Shown: piece after piece, positions 1 to 17,837 of the stretch
How the letters are laid out: each line of letters starts with the position of its first letter
Numbering within the stretch: position 1 is the first letter of the stretch
From: Hydra vulgaris
Taxonomy: Eukaryota; Cnidaria; Hydrozoa; Anthoathecata; Hydridae
Assembly (NCBI RefSeq): GCF_038396675.1
Contig: NC_088926.1
Span: 4,059,001-4,123,000, forward strand
Length of the DNA: 64,000 nt
Reading direction: 5' to 3'
The notes under the pieces: generated by a model
What the model was told of the DNA's origin: nothing
The model's database searches: none
Seen by the model: only the letters and a program-made list of their open reading frames with translations
Made by a program: the position numbers and the translations under genes

Positions 1-1575
1 ATTGCCTTACATGCTGTATATGGAATGTTCTTAAAGTTAAAATTAATAAAAGCACACTTGACGAGGATATCCCATAACACTTTGACCACCTAATTCTATC
101 TTTAGGTCTTAGTCCAGAATCTAACTCTTTTAATCTAATTAAGTGTTTTTTCAAATCACGTATAGAACATTGCTCGTGTCTATTATTTGCATACATCTCC
201 CCTCTAGTTGAATTACACACTCTGCAGCACATAACAGTCTTCCTGCTAAAGCCTTCTTTAAATCCACCAATGGCATTTGCAGCTAACGAATTGCCAGAAA
301 AACAACACAACTCACCTGTTATTACTTTAGGAACTCCTAATACTGTTAACTCTATCCCTGCCATACGTTTTGACATCACATCAAAAAAATCACTTAACAG
401 CTCACAAAGGAAGAAACTGTCTTTCACCATCTTGCTACCTGTAAATGCTAAAGGAAATATGGTTGATGTTCTGCCACGGTATTTTGCAGAAATATTAAGA
501 ATTTGAAAATACATTACCCAGAGTTTGTGTTTAGATCAAGCTTTACCAATTGGATTTGTGATGCCGAGATCATCACAGTAAATAGCTATACTTATTTTAT
601 GATTAATAAATTTAGCAATCTCAGGAGATTGAAGTAAAAAAGACAATGTGTCTAAAAATGATACAATACAACCTTGTTTCTTCAGTCCAACAGATTTAAC
701 TAATTTTGAATACTCTCACAAAATACTTCTCACGACAATTTTGAAATGATAAAATTTCACAGCAAGATTTTAGTTTAGAAACATTAATATCTGGCACTGA
801 CAGCATTTCCTTTAGATGCAAAAAAAGTGAATTGAGCACACCTGTGCTTACCCTGAAGATGCAAAGCTAATGCTCCTAAGTAATCGTCAGTTACTTGATA
901 TTGTTCTACTTCTTCAATTATTTCAACATCAAGACTATTTTCTACAAGTGCTAAACATTGCTGGGTATGCTTTTGAAATCCATCAAGTGTCTTAAACTTT
1001 GAAAAACATATATCGCAAATGATCAGAAGTTTTGTTTCCATGAATTTGTAAGTGATTCTTCATCAAACAATACCTAAAAGTTGTAAAAGTACAGCAGTTA
1101 CATTTATATGAAAATACCTTTTTCGTTTTGAATTTAAAGTGTCTATCAACTGATTGGTATTTGAAGATAAATATACTGTTGAACATGTTTGAGCATGGTT
1201 AAAAATTTTTGGTAACATCAATTGAGGTTGCAAAATTGATTTGAGCTGATGGAGTTGATGGAAAAAGAACAGGAAAAAAATCATTAAGGCGTCTTTGCTT
1301 GCGACTATTAATATCTTCAGAAAAAATATCGTTGTTTTGTAAGTCATTAAGAAAGCTGAATGACGTGGAGCATGATGATTGAAGATCGGAATGAGAACCT
1401 GAAGATTGAGATAGAGATTGGTTGTTAAAGGTATCTGTTTGTTGGATGTCGACCACAAACTCCAGTGATTGTTCATTTAATAATGCATTAAAATTTGTTT
1501 CATTAACTGGGCATCCAAGCCATTTCAAACCGATAATTTCAATGACTTTGAATGTCAGACAAACTAAAAAATATA

Positions 1576-1590
<15 letters not shown>
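1..1590 (-). pseudogene. C2H2 zinc-finger, DDE-like transposon protein relic
   Basis: Minus-strand coding remnant in several frames, read from about 1590 down to the window edge. It starts with a Ser/Asn/Gln-rich segment. A C2H2 finger follows (C-x2-C-x12-H-x3-H, about 1040-1110), then a C2HC finger (CDICFSKF, about 950-1030). Further on it has the motif IYCDDLGITNPIG and a cysteine motif, CCRVCNSTRGEMY, near 170-240. The IYCDD...NP motif followed by a GGFKEGFS...C-x2-C block is a layout I recall from repetitive transposase-like proteins of cnidarians and fish; I cannot name the superfamily. Damage: frame changes near 1030, 785 and 690, and an in-frame TGA at 536-538 between GKA and SKHKLW. 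The frame is otherwise open from 535 to position 1, so the gene runs off the window. Non-functional here. Confidence 0.6.

Positions 1591-1639
<49 letters not shown>
1580..1639. repeat. (TA)n microsatellite
   Basis: Uninterrupted AT dinucleotides lying between the zinc-finger relic and the following foldback MITE. Long Tyr-Ile reading frames on both strands here are artefacts of the repeat. Confidence 0.97.
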
Positions 1640-1645
<6 letters not shown>

Positions 1646-1658
1646 AATATATATATTA

Positions 1659-3277
<1,619 letters not shown>

Positions 3278-3342
<65 letters not shown>
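3278..3342. repeat. (TA)n microsatellite
   Basis: TA array starting exactly at the TA target dinucleotide on the right side of the 2704-3277 mariner. Confidence 0.95.
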
Positions 3343-3350
<8 letters not shown>

Positions 3351-4130
3351 AAAAACCATCGAGTAACTCCATGACTAACCTTGACAACCCCTAAAATAAC
3401 CACTTGTGTAGTCATGACCACTCCAAAATTAAAATGGGACCCTAAAATGAAATTCTTGGCCCCAAAAACCTCTTTAAACATGTATCATATATCTATATTT
3501 AACCCATAAATAGTTTTGCCATTTTTAGTCAATTCTAGCCCACTGTGCAACGCAGTGAAATTTAAAAAAAGTGTAAAAAAATATACATTTTTAGTTTTGC
3601 AAAAATAATAATTCCTTTTTCTTTTTAGTAGGAGGTAATTATCCATTTATCTTTTATGAATCAATTTATATATTTTAAATCTTTGAGTATTTATTGAAAT
3701 TTTACAATTAATATCTAATATCTTTAGTTTATTATAACATTTGAGGTTATTTAATTGAAATAAAAGGTTATAAAAAAATAGAGATGAAATTAAAATTTTT
3801 TTTTATTTATTAATAGTTTTAATGTGAATCTCTTATTTAACTTATTTTATTAAAGAAGAAAATATGTTAAAAGTTGAAAAAGAGAGATATAAATTTAAAG
3901 CATATATCTTTTTGTTTGTGATTAAAACAGAACAAAAAACAGAAATAATAGTAAATTATATTTGTCACGCTCACTACAATCCTTTTTTTGCAACAAGAGG
4001 CCTAATACTATATTTTTTACGTATACGTTTGTTTCTTCATCTTGGTAACTCTCGTATTCTGTTTTGATGCATTTTTTTGCGCTATTGACTTTTTATTTAT
4101 TGCATTTTATTCGGTGTTCTTCATTTAATT
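3343..4130. other. AT-rich stretch, no gene recognised
   Basis: Only short open frames. A direct repeat of ATTCGGTGTT occurs near 4110-4130, just before the inverted repeat that starts the next element. Confidence 0.5.
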
Positions 4131-4135
4131 CGGTG

Positions 4136-4186
4136 TTTTTTTGTCGGACACAGTATGTATATAAATAAAGTGTCCGACAAAAAAAA
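4136..4186. repeat. Hairpin of Tc1-type end sequence
   Basis: TTTTTTGTCGGACAC is followed after about 18 bp by its inverse GTGTCCGACAAAAAA. It is probably an end of the Tc1 relic facing an end of a second, lost copy. Confidence 0.6.
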
Positions 4187-4925
4187 AGCTTAGATAGACA
4201 TGCAAGAGAACTCAACTAAATTTTTACAACTGATATAGAAAAAAATAAACAAAAAATTTTTATTTGGTGCATTTATTCTTAAATAGAAAAAAAACAAGAA
4301 AAAAATTACGAAAATTTGAGAATTTTTATTGAAATAACGAAATAGACCAAACTAATACTTTGTGGTGAAGCCACGGCTTTTGATCGCTGCCTTGCACCGA
4401 CGAGGCATACTCTCAACAAGTGATTGTAAGAGTTCCCTAGAAATGTTCTTCCATTGATTTTGAAGAATTTGAAACAAATCTTCTTCATTTTTTGGAACTC
4501 TTGTCTTGATTCCATGATCCAATATACTCCAGAGATTCTTGATAGGGTTCAGATCAGAACTTTGAGCTGGCCAAGAAAGAACCACTAATTTTTTGTTCTT
4601 CAAATAATTTTTCACATTTGTTTGTACATTTTACTGTCCATAATACCAGGAATTTTAAACAAACGACCAACACCCGATGAAGTAAAACATCCCCATAAAT
4701 TCACTTTTTTATCGCGTTTTACTGTTGTCTGTGTTACTAATGGATTGTAACGTTCATTATATGTAACCGCCAAACACGTGACCGTCCACTGAAGCGCAAA
4801 CAAAATGGTGACTCATCACTCCATAAAATATTTTTCCATTGTTTGATTGTCCAATTCTGATATTGCTTTGCCCATTGAACTTGCAGAGATGGTGACAGAC
4901 AAGGTAACTTACAGAGATGGTGCAA
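4136..4925 (-). pseudogene. Tc1-like transposase relic with lost catalytic Glu
   Basis: Three minus-strand segments line up with a Tc1 transposase. 4737-4925 has QWAKQYQNWTIKQW then ILWSDES (second catalytic Asp region) and GRSRVWR. 4612-4803 has VNLWGCFTSSGVGRL. 4352-4615 has LSWPAQSSDLNPIKNLW and a C-terminus ending at 4352. Frame shifts separate the segments. In the DD34E family the last motif normally reads NPIENLW; here Glu is Lys, so the catalytic residue itself is lost. The DNA-binding N-terminus is missing, because the homology stops around 4885 where the long-inverted-repeat element begins. The 3' side carries TGTCCGACAAAAAAA, which also forms a hairpin with 4139-4151. Confidence 0.8.
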
Positions 4926-5699
4926 ACTTTAAATTTTATAATATTGATACTGGTATCATTTAAGAATGTTTTTCAAAAAATTACAATGATAGGAACCTGG
5001 GAACAATATACACCTGAGAAATTGGGACCCACTGTCCCAAATGAGTAAGGAAGAAAAAGTAGACTTTTTTTTTGCATCATCTTAAAATAGATCAAAAATT
5101 CATCCGAAAAATTAATTTATCAAAAAAAAATTCTTATTGTATACAAAATGGCAACCTAGAAAAGTTTGAAACCCCCTCTATTTGAGGAGGTTGTCAACTT
5201 TACGAGTTAATAACTTTTGAACGTTAAAATAGAGATTTTTTGCCATCATTGTGCTATCAAGTGCTATCATTGCCTCTTTTCCTAAAAAATTGTGGACTTT
5301 AGGGCCCTAATTTGAGGATAATATTGTTCCCAAACTATGATCACTATGATTTTTTTAAACATATTTGTATAAGTGTTAAAATACATACCTTGAGGTTACT
5401 TACCTTGAACTGTTACCTTAAACAATAAAAAATCTTGAAATTGATCTTTTAGTATATATTCAATTGTTTTTCAATTAGAGAATGGTTTAAAAGACACAAA
5501 TTAATATTTCCATTTACAATCAATAATAGCTTCTAAAAGATAAATATTACACATAAATATTATAACATATTTAACTTTTAAGCAAAACTTTTTATAGAAG
5601 TTATGTCTGGAGTTGTGCGTAATTGTGACTTTAAGCAGGCTTAACGGATAGTCTTTAAGGCTATTAAAACTTTTTATCCACTCCCCCAAAACTGTTTGA

Positions 5700-6940
5700 A
5701 ACCATAATGAAAAGATCCAGAGGCCTGTTCAGACCAAAAAACCCAATCCTTTATTTGGATTGGAAATTTGATATAAGTAAAAGAAATTCACATGTAAGCT
5801 TGTTAAGAGGGAGCACTTTTGGTGACACTCGTAAACAAAAATTAAAATAAGCATCTTTGTTTCGTTAATGCTTGGCTCATATTCAGTTAACAAACTAGAA
5901 CCAAAACATGTAACTTTAACAGATTAGAAATGATATGTTCATCTTTTTCCAGTTTGGAAGATTATATTAATTCCTCTAACACGAGAATAGCAGTTTCGAA
6001 CATTATCCATCTTTAAATTGACAACCATGACGCTTAAGCCTTTAAAAACCTACAATTTGGTTCCACTGGTTTGCCGATAAAGTGGTATCCCTAGATTACA
6101 AATATTTTTCAAGATTATCATAAGTTCTGTTTGTATTTCTACAAAGTAAATAAAGTTCCACTGAAGCTAGGATTTCAATAACTTTTACGTCATCAGGCAG
6201 ATGGAAGGTTAACACAATTAATGTAAGATGCAGCTGAAAGCTTGGATTTTTTTTTACATCTATAGGTGGTTAAGCATTAGCTAATGAACGGATACTTCCT
6301 AGAGTTCTGAGCTTACCGTGGTTTTCAAAATCTTGCATTTTTTCTTCGCTAATGTTACACCAAGAGCAAGGATGTGTTGCTGCTACACTTTCAATTCTAA
6401 AAAATATATTGACCGATTTCATATCAAAAGCACAAAAGTATTTTAAACTATTTGATTTTAAAATTGTAATAATTTCCTCAAGATTACTTTTTTCTCAAAA
6501 ACTATTTTAACGTTTCAAAATTATTCTTTTATAATTCAAATATTTTATACAAATTTCAAGTTTGAAATATTTTATACAAATTTCTTAATTTCAAGTTTGA
6601 AATATTTTATACAAATTTCTTAATTTCAAGTTTGAAATATTAAATCAAAAATAAAAGGTTTGCTCTACCTTTGTCAAGTTCTTCTGTTAAATTTCTTCTT
6701 CTTGTTGGTAGAGTGCAAAGGTGGGATTCTTCCTCTATTTTCAGATGTTGATCCTGGAGTAATTTTAGTTCGAGCAATTTTACAAATGTCACAAACACAG
6801 AATAACTTATTTCTGGTAGGTATACTTCCTTTGATTTTTGTTAAATATTACACTTCCGTCTTTAACTTTTGTCACTCCTGATCCTTTTGAAAAACAAATT
6901 AGGCAGACTAAGGCTCTATTATCTTTATGAAAGCTTTTAA
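5700..6940 (-). pseudogene. Decayed transposase-like gene inside the long-TIR element
   Basis: Minus-strand pieces in shifting frames. HKDNRALVCLICF lies near 6905-6935 and NKLFCVCDICKIARTK near 6770-6810; these are Cys-pair motifs. ATHPCSWCNISEEKM, then GKLRTLGSIRSLANA, near 6270-6400; and PSFQLHLTLIVL near 6205-6240. The order (two C-x2-C ribbons, a C-x2-C knuckle, then a P-x-QLHL motif) looks like a zinc-knuckle DDE transposase. Many stops and frameshifts. I do not recognise the superfamily. Confidence 0.4.
6540..6645. repeat. 35 bp tandem repeat, about 3 copies
   Basis: Unit TTTGAAATATTTTATACAAA plus TTTCTTAATTTCAAG, nearly perfect, in the middle of the long-TIR element. Confidence 0.85.
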
Positions 6941-7570
6941 TGTTTAGCATCTTAAAACGATATGAGCAATACTAATCAATATTACAAGTTTTTTTATGAA
7001 CTACTGCAGCAGATAAAAAATCACAAGGAAGTATACAAAACAGAGGAATGTTGTTTATACGTTTGACCTGTACTGAAAACGTTTTCTTACCGTAATTAAT
7101 GTATTGTTTAAAATTTTCCATTAAGTATTTGTTTGGAAAGGGGCCAATAATAGCACTTAAAAAAAAATTCTACCATTATAAAATCGACTAAAAGTCATCC
7201 GTATAATTCTCATTTAGTAAAAACTATTTTAATGTTCTAAAGTTAAGACCCCGTAAAGTTGACAACCCCCTCAAATAAAAAAAAATGAAGAAATGTTTGA
7301 AACCCCCTAAAATAGAGGGGGTTTTAAACTTTCCTTCTTTTTTTTAAATAAATTAATTTTTCCGATAAATTTTAATCTACTTTAGGATACTGCAAAAAAA
7401 AAAGTTTTTTTTCTTCTTTCCACATGTGGGACAGTGGGTCCCAATTTTTCAGGTGTATATTGTTCCCAGGCTCCTACCACTTTAATTTTTTTGTAAAAAA
7501 TTCTTATTTGATACCATGGTCAATATTACTAAGTTTAAAATTTGCACCATCTTCGGAAGTTACCTATTTT

Positions 7571-8347
7571 GAACACCAAAAATCCATGATTTGCCCGCTT
7601 AAGCCCTTTTTGATGTAAAAGATGTCGACAGAATATTTTCAAAATTCAGATAATAGTTGTTCAAAGTATCGCGATTTCGAAAATGCAAACCGTTTTTGGT
7701 GGACATTTTTTTTCAAATAAATTATTTCCGCTTGGGTGTGAGGCACACAGTGCAGTGTATATATACAGACTGACTATAGGGATATTAAACAAAATTTATT
7801 TTATCTGTTAGCCTGTTGTTTTTTTTGAGAACGAAAATTAAATTATATATAAGCAATTTTAGTTTTTAATAATATTTCAAATTAAATCGCTTTCAAAATA
7901 CATGATTTAAATTAGTTTTTGTTAATTTTTGTTCTAAATAATTAAAGTTTAAGTTTTTTTACTTATGTGCAAATAGACTGCATATTATTATAGACTATAA
8001 TAAGATAGTCTATTTGCAAGTGATTGTGAATAGACTCACCCATAAGATGGAAAAATCGTTATACAAAAAGAAAAAAGCTTTCAATCTTCATAGAAATATA
8101 CAGGTATTTAAAGTTAAAATTAAAATTTGATATAAATGTAGAACTTTGGATATGGCTGATAACTATTTTTTATTTATAAAATCATTCAATATTATAACCA
8201 ATGAGAAAAATAACAAAAATGAAAAGTTTATTCTAATTGGTTGATCACTAAAAAAGGAAGAGAAAACTAATTTACATAAGAAAACTTATTAAAAAAAAAA
8301 AAAAAATAGATGCATCTATTGCTCAATATTAAAAATTATTTTATTGA
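7571..8347. other. AT-rich stretch, no gene recognised
   Basis: No coding or clear repeat boundary seen. It contains a short direct CACACAGTGCAGTG motif at about 7745 and runs of A. Confidence 0.4.
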
Positions 8348-8588
8348 TTATTGACCAAAGTAATTGAGGAAGTAATCACATAGATAATTATTGACCAAAG
8401 TAATTGAGGAAGTAAGCACATAGATAATTATTGACCAAAGTAATCGAGGAAGTAAGCACATAGATAATTATTGATCAAAGTAATCGAGGAAGTAAGCACA
8501 TAGATAATTATTGACCAAAGTAATTGAGGAAGTAAGCACATAGATAATTATTGACCAAAGTAATTGAGGAAGTAAGCACATAGATAGT
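8348..8588. repeat. 40 bp minisatellite, 6 copies
   Basis: Unit ATTGACCAAAGTAATTGAGG plus AAGTAAGCACATAGATAATT, repeated head to tail with a few substitutions (for example AATTG/AATCG). It ends about 105 bp before the N-RAG/Chapaev element. No unique spacers, so it is not a CRISPR array. Confidence 0.95.
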
Positions 8589-8694
8589 TATTTATCATTT
8601 TAATAACAATCGATCGACGTAAGCAGAATATTACTTTTTTCAACTTTTATAAAATACTTTCCTATATTGAGGAGAACATCGTCTGATTCAGACT

Positions 8695-8778
8695 CACGGT
8701 GGTTTAGTAATGGACATTTATTATGCGCATGCGTTATATTCTGCTCAAATGTTGATAAACAATAATGTCCGCAAGTAA
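8695..8778 (+). repeat. Left terminal inverted repeat and subterminal motif
   Basis: Heptamer CACGGTG at 8695-8701, a 10 bp spacer, then the inner block at 8712-8736, which contains the palindrome CGCATGCG. AATGTCCGCAAGT at 8764-8776 repeats, in inverted form, part of the inner block and also occurs at 14153-14165. Confidence 0.85.
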
Positions 8779-9209
8779 ACAAAGAATTACTAATAAAGTT
8801 GCTAAACTTCAAATTAGATTTATTTGTAGATATTTCTAAATAGTCTATAAGAAATGATATCAAAACAATACTTTAGTTATGGTCTGTGTCATCAAAGGTA
8901 TCATTTATATAATTTTACAAAGAGAATAGAAGTGGGACTAAAGTGAAACTAAGCTGTTTTTTAGGCGAAGTTTAACTTGTGCTTACATTGTAGTCTATAT
9001 TCATAAGTTTTAAATTTTTTAGTGACTACCTTGATTTTTTTTTTCTAATATAAAAGTTCGTGAATTGTTTAAAGCAAAAATCAAAAACCGGTTACTTTTT
9101 TTTGTGATAATATAATGCTTTTAAAGATTAGTAAGTTTTCTTTTTATTTGAAAGGTTAAAAATACTGACAGAAATATTATATAGGCTTTAATACTGCCAT
9201 TTATTTTCT

Positions 9210-13721
<4,512 letters not shown>

Positions 13722-14134
13722 TTTTATGTGTTTTTTTATTGCTAAAATATAAGATTTAATGTACAAAATTTTTAAACTTAAAAAAGTAACCGGACTCTGA
13801 TTTTTTTTTTATTATAAAGTTAAAACCATCTTTTTTTAAAATATATATATCTTTAAAGCATAAAAATTCTAATAAATGCTTAATTATTAAGTTTTAGTAG
13901 TAAGGATGACCATAAAATAATTTTCGACTTTCCTGCGTATTTTATCACATAAAAATTAATAAATTAAGTATTTCAAATAAAATATGTTTTCCTTGGCCAC
14001 ACATTTTATCAGTTTATAGTTTATATCTGATTTATACATCTTCAAAGCAATGATATGACCTTTTTTATTAGGTTACGGTAAAAGACCATTACAAAAAAAA
14101 AATCAAAATTACTATGTTGTTGTTGTTTTTAAAG

Positions 14135-14186
14135 TAACGCATGCGCATAATAAATGTCCGCAAGTGCTTAAAATTAAACCACCGTG
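14135..14186 (-). repeat. Right terminal inverted repeat
   Basis: Reading inward on the minus strand: CACGGTG at 14186-14180, a 20 bp spacer, then the inner block at 14159-14135. The spacer is exactly 10 bp longer than at the other end. Its first five bases (GTTTA) match the left end. Confidence 0.85.
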
Positions 14187-14708
14187 GACTGTCCTCCTTT
14201 ATTTTTTTGTCTATTTTTGACGTCATTAATCTTTTTTTAGGTTTTTCTTTGATAGTGAATTTTTTCATAGTCCAGTTAGTGAAACTTTAGCCAAATTTTA
14301 GGTTAGTCATATTTATTTTTCAGGAAACATATTAAGTGATTCAATTATAATTTAATTGTTACTAAAAAAAAAATACTCAAGTTTTTTACTTTACATACAT
14401 TCTACAAAAGTAATTTTTTTTCGCTTTAAATAAAAATAATTTAAATCATCAATTATAAAATTTATTATTAATTAAATTTAAAAAGCTTAAATAATCAAAC
14501 CTTCTATATTTTAGTTGTTTTTGTGCGTCTAACCATCAAGTTAGATCGCACAAAAAAAAAAAAAAAAAAATGTAATTTAGTACTTGCGTTTTATAGTATA
14601 CAAAAAAATCTAATTTAAAAAAACAAACCGCATTCAGTAAACTAAATTCGCTTTCTTTTTTTAGATTCAATTTTATTGTTATTTTTATATATATATATAT
14701 ATATATAG

Positions 14709-14765
<57 letters not shown>

Positions 14766-14834
14766 TTTCGAGGTGACAAAGTAAAACAATGTATTGGTTT
14801 TTGGCTAAAAAAATTATTGTAGTAAAAAAATTTT
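14187..14834. other. AT-rich flank with two short TA arrays
   Basis: Right flank of the N-RAG/Chapaev insertion. TA arrays at 14686-14707 and 14712-14761. A short inverted repeat (TTTTTGTGCG ... CGCACAAAAA) at about 14517-14557. No coding recognised. Confidence 0.5.
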
Positions 14835-15018
14835 TGCGGCCGTGGCGCAGTGGTTAGAACGCTTGCTTAATAAGCAGGAGATCCAGGTTCGAAACGAGCT
14901 CTGGACATATTTTCGCGTCACGGTAAGGAAGGAGGCGTGAACTTCCTGGTTAAATGCATTTCCGCGGTGTTCTGTGACAAGACCGTTAGGACTTCTTGGG
15001 GCACCTAAAAAAAAAAAT
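14835..15018 (+). mobile_element. tRNA-derived SINE, family A
   Basis: Starts GCGGCCGTGGCGCAGTGG with a box A-like TGGCGCAGTGG and box B-like GGTTCGAAACG, then a non-tRNA body (TTTTCGCGTCACGGTAAGGA ... TTCTGTGACAAG) and an A-tail followed by TA repeats. Diverged copies occur at 50227 and 50549. The body and A-tail, together with the copies, make it a SINE and not a tRNA gene. Confidence 0.85.
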
Positions 15019-15202
15019 ATATATATATATATATTCTTTTATGTGTATTTGTGTGTGAGTGTTTAAGTCTAGTCAGGGGTTTTTCTCAAAATCTGTTTAC
15101 CTAAATTGTTTTACATTTTACAAGTCATGGAAACTTAATTCCTTTGGTGGATCGAAAAACATTTCATACTCATACTTTTTTAATTTTAATTCATCTCATT
15201 AA

Positions 15203-15400
15203 GGCAATGAAAGCCACTACAGTTGAGGAGGCTGCTTTAATTGTGGTTGCAACCCTCTCTCAACTCTATAAATCACGAACCTTGAGAATTAAGTTGAGCG
15301 CGGTACTACCAGGAACGTGGTGGGGATCGAACTTGGAACTTCTTGCTTATACCCCAAAAGTGAGAAGTTCCAAGAGCGCCCCACCACTACCGCATAATTC
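15203..15400 (-). mobile_element. tRNA-derived SINE, family B
   Basis: On the minus strand: tRNA-like head ending CCACCACGTTCCTGGTAGTA, then CCGCGCTCAAC and GAGTTGAGAGAGGGTTG. This matches the copy at 17321-17610. The head is altered by a local duplication around AACTTCTCACTTTTGGGG. The plus-strand frame over it is only a shadow. Confidence 0.8.
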
Positions 15401-15573
15401 ATTCATAAAGTAAATATTATTAACATCAGAAATGATTATAAATCTTGGGTCAAAACGGTAAACGGTTTTTCCGTAAAAAAAAAGTTTTTGTTTGTAATGT
15501 TTGGTAATACAAAGAGGCAGTACAATATCACTTTAGAACAAGCATTTTTAAAACATACTTTTACTATATATGT

Positions 15574-15661
15574 TTTTTTATCTCTAATAAGTATACCTAT
15601 TAGAGATAAAAACTTATATGTCATTTTAATGACATATAAGTTTCTTATGACATATAAGTTT
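15574..15661. repeat. Two adjacent hairpins sharing a stem motif
   Basis: First stem TTTTTATCTCTAATA/TATTAGAGATAAAAA (15575-15612), loop GTATACC. Second stem AACTTATATGTCATT/AATGACATATAAGTT (15610-15641). A third copy, ATGACATATAAGTTT, follows immediately, allowing alternative pairing. Confidence 0.8.
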
Positions 15662-16674
15662 ATAAATTAAAAATCCAATGTAGTAATTTTAAATTTATGT
15701 TGTAATACTACTTTAACTTGCTTTTCAACAGTTTATTTGTTTTACTCAGGTCATCCATAAATAAGAGATACCACACTCTCAGACAGTAACACACTTATTT
15801 TATCTAAACAAGCAATTGTTGGTTGCTAATTCTAAGCAATTCATAAAGTCGTGCAATATTCAATATCTCTTTCATTTACATAACCAAGAACAATAACTTT
15901 TTTTGTGCAGTCTTTTAACAAAAAACTCTTAAAAAATAAAAGTTATAGCAACATAAGCACTTTGAGGTCTTAGCAACCAGAAAAAATTCATAGCAAAATG
16001 AGCATGTAGAGGTATGCTCCTAAACTTATCAATTTTAAAGCAAAAGGCTTTACAGAACTCAGGTCTTATCGAATAGGTTTACATTACGGATGACTTAGAG
16101 CCAAAGCAGCCTATACAACGAAAATGTTGAAATGAGATAATTTGACGCAAAGTTTAAATGTCTTTGACAAAAAGCACTAAACCGAAAAAATTAAAAGTAG
16201 TTGCAGTTCAGTGCACTTAATAATTTTAATTATAGTATTTTGGTGTTTGCAAAGAAACACTTCATAAATCATAATATTAACTAACTTTTAATATTAACTA
16301 ATTTTTTTCAACTTTGTTGTATAGGCTGGTTTGGCGCTAAACCATCCATATGTTAAAGAAAGCCACGCTAGGTTAATAAATACAATAAACCGAGCAGTTT
16401 CAAAACATATTTAATAGACAACACTCTTCTTTAAAATTTACTAATAAAGTTGAAAACGAACGTCCTTTAGAAAAAAGTGAGAGACCCGTGCCCCCTCGCC
16501 TCCCTTCCCCCACTCCGGTGGCGTTGTCCATATTAATTTTATTTGTTAATAATAAAGACAAATATGGGTTAAAAGCGTACAAGAATAACGCCCTAACCAA
16601 TATTTAAATCAAAACTCAAAAAATTTTAGAAGCGGTATTTAAACGTTATATCCACAAAACTTACGATATATGCA
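15662..16674. other. AT-rich stretch, no gene recognised
   Basis: Short frames only. A GC-richer patch at 16480-16530 (CCCCCTCGCCTCCCTTCCCC) stands out from the background and may be a repeat fragment. Confidence 0.4.
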
Positions 16675-17320
16675 GCCCCTATAACATTTTAAAGTTACGT
16701 AACGTCTTAATCGGTTACAATTGGTAACAAGGTTACATTCTCTAACTTTTAATTAAATATTAAGTAAATAAACTTGATAATGCAGTAAATGTTTGTTTTA
16801 TATTGCCGTATTGCTAAAAATCATCTTTTATTTTATTTTTATTGTAAAATAGCTTCGTCTCAATTGGTTACTTTGTCACGAAAAAAAAAAAATTCTCAAT
16901 TCGCAACGTTACTTCTCAATTAGTTTTCTTTTTAACTTTATAAAGTGTAACCAAATAAGATGTAACGTAACGATACTAAATATAGATTCGAGATGTAACT
17001 AAACTACGTGACGTAAATGGATTTTTTTAACGTAACATTATGTCTTATTTGGTTACACTCTAACAAGTATCAAGATTGACGTAAGGTAACGTAAAATAAA
17101 TTAAATTTGTGACGCGTTAAATTCGCGAGTTAATTTTTAATTACTACGTTACATTACGTGCCTACAGGTTACAGTAAAAATCATATATATAAGGAATTAG
17201 ATTGCTTGTGGGTTAGTTTTTTTTTAAAACACTTTTTTTATTACAATGGTCTGGACAAATGTATTTAGGGCATTTATATTGTTAATTCAACAAATTTGTT
17301 TAATACTGTAATTCTGTAAT

Positions 17321-17577
17321 ATGCGGTAGTGGTGTAGTGGTAAGAGCGCTCGCTTCATAAGCGAGAGGTTCGGAGTTCGACTCCCACCACGTCCCTGGTA
17401 GTACCGCGCTCAACTTAGTTTCTCCGCGCAGCGGCCTTGCTCAAAAAGGTTCGTGTTTCGGAGTTGAAGAGTTGAGAGAGGGTTGTACCACGAATAACAG
17501 CTAAAAAAAAAAAAAAAAAAAAAAAATGAGTAGCCTCCTCGACTGTAGTGGCCCCCCTCGGCCTTGGGGAGGTGAAT

Positions 17578-17610
<33 letters not shown>
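17321..17610 (+). mobile_element. tRNA-derived SINE, family B, near-complete copy
   Basis: tRNA-like head GCGGTAGTGGTGTAGTGGTA with a CTTCATAAG anticodon-like loop and box B-like AGTTCGACTCC, then CCTGGTAGTACCGCGCTCAA, GAGTTGAGAGAGGGTTGTAC, an internal A-run (17503-17526), AGCCTCCTCGACTGTAGTGG and a long terminal A-run (17584-17610). Other copies in the window are on the minus strand (15203, 38862, 47008). Confidence 0.85.
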
Positions 17611-17613
<3 letters not shown>

Positions 17614-17837
17614 CATTTATGAGTTATGGTATTCAACGATGCATTTGTCAAGACATAAGTAACTAAAAAAAGTTTAGAAAAATATTTTTTTGTTAAAAAC
17701 TCAAATCGCAAAGTTGCAATTAGTTAATTGCAACTTCGCGAATCGAAAAGTTGTTTTCGTGACAAATTTGTTATAATAAAAAATTAGAACTAATTTTTTG
17801 TATATTGTTAAAAGTTTAAAAAAATATCAGGGGTCAA

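Larger units (their letters stand above)
4897..7570. mobile_element. DNA element with roughly 330 bp inverted ends
   Basis: 4897-5345 matches the reverse complement of about 7240-7570. Shared landmarks include AGATGGTGCAAA, GGGACCCACTGTCCCA, CCTGGGAACAATATACACCT and a CCCCTCTATTTGAGG-type block, with scattered differences. Between them lies minus-strand coding debris of a transposase-like protein (separate entry) and a 35 bp tandem repeat. The left border abuts the truncated Tc1 gene. I did not find a convincing target duplication, so the exact ends are uncertain. Confidence 0.6.

Noticed and set aside
8348-8588. Possible CRISPR-like array
   Set aside because: Units are contiguous 40 bp repeats without unique spacers, in a eukaryotic context.
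14835-14905. Functional tRNA gene
   Set aside because: A SINE body and A-tail follow and diverged copies exist, so it is a tRNA-derived SINE. The same holds for 17321 and 54561.
15144-15413. 89-residue plus-strand ORF
   Set aside because: It lies over a minus-strand SINE and is a shadow frame.
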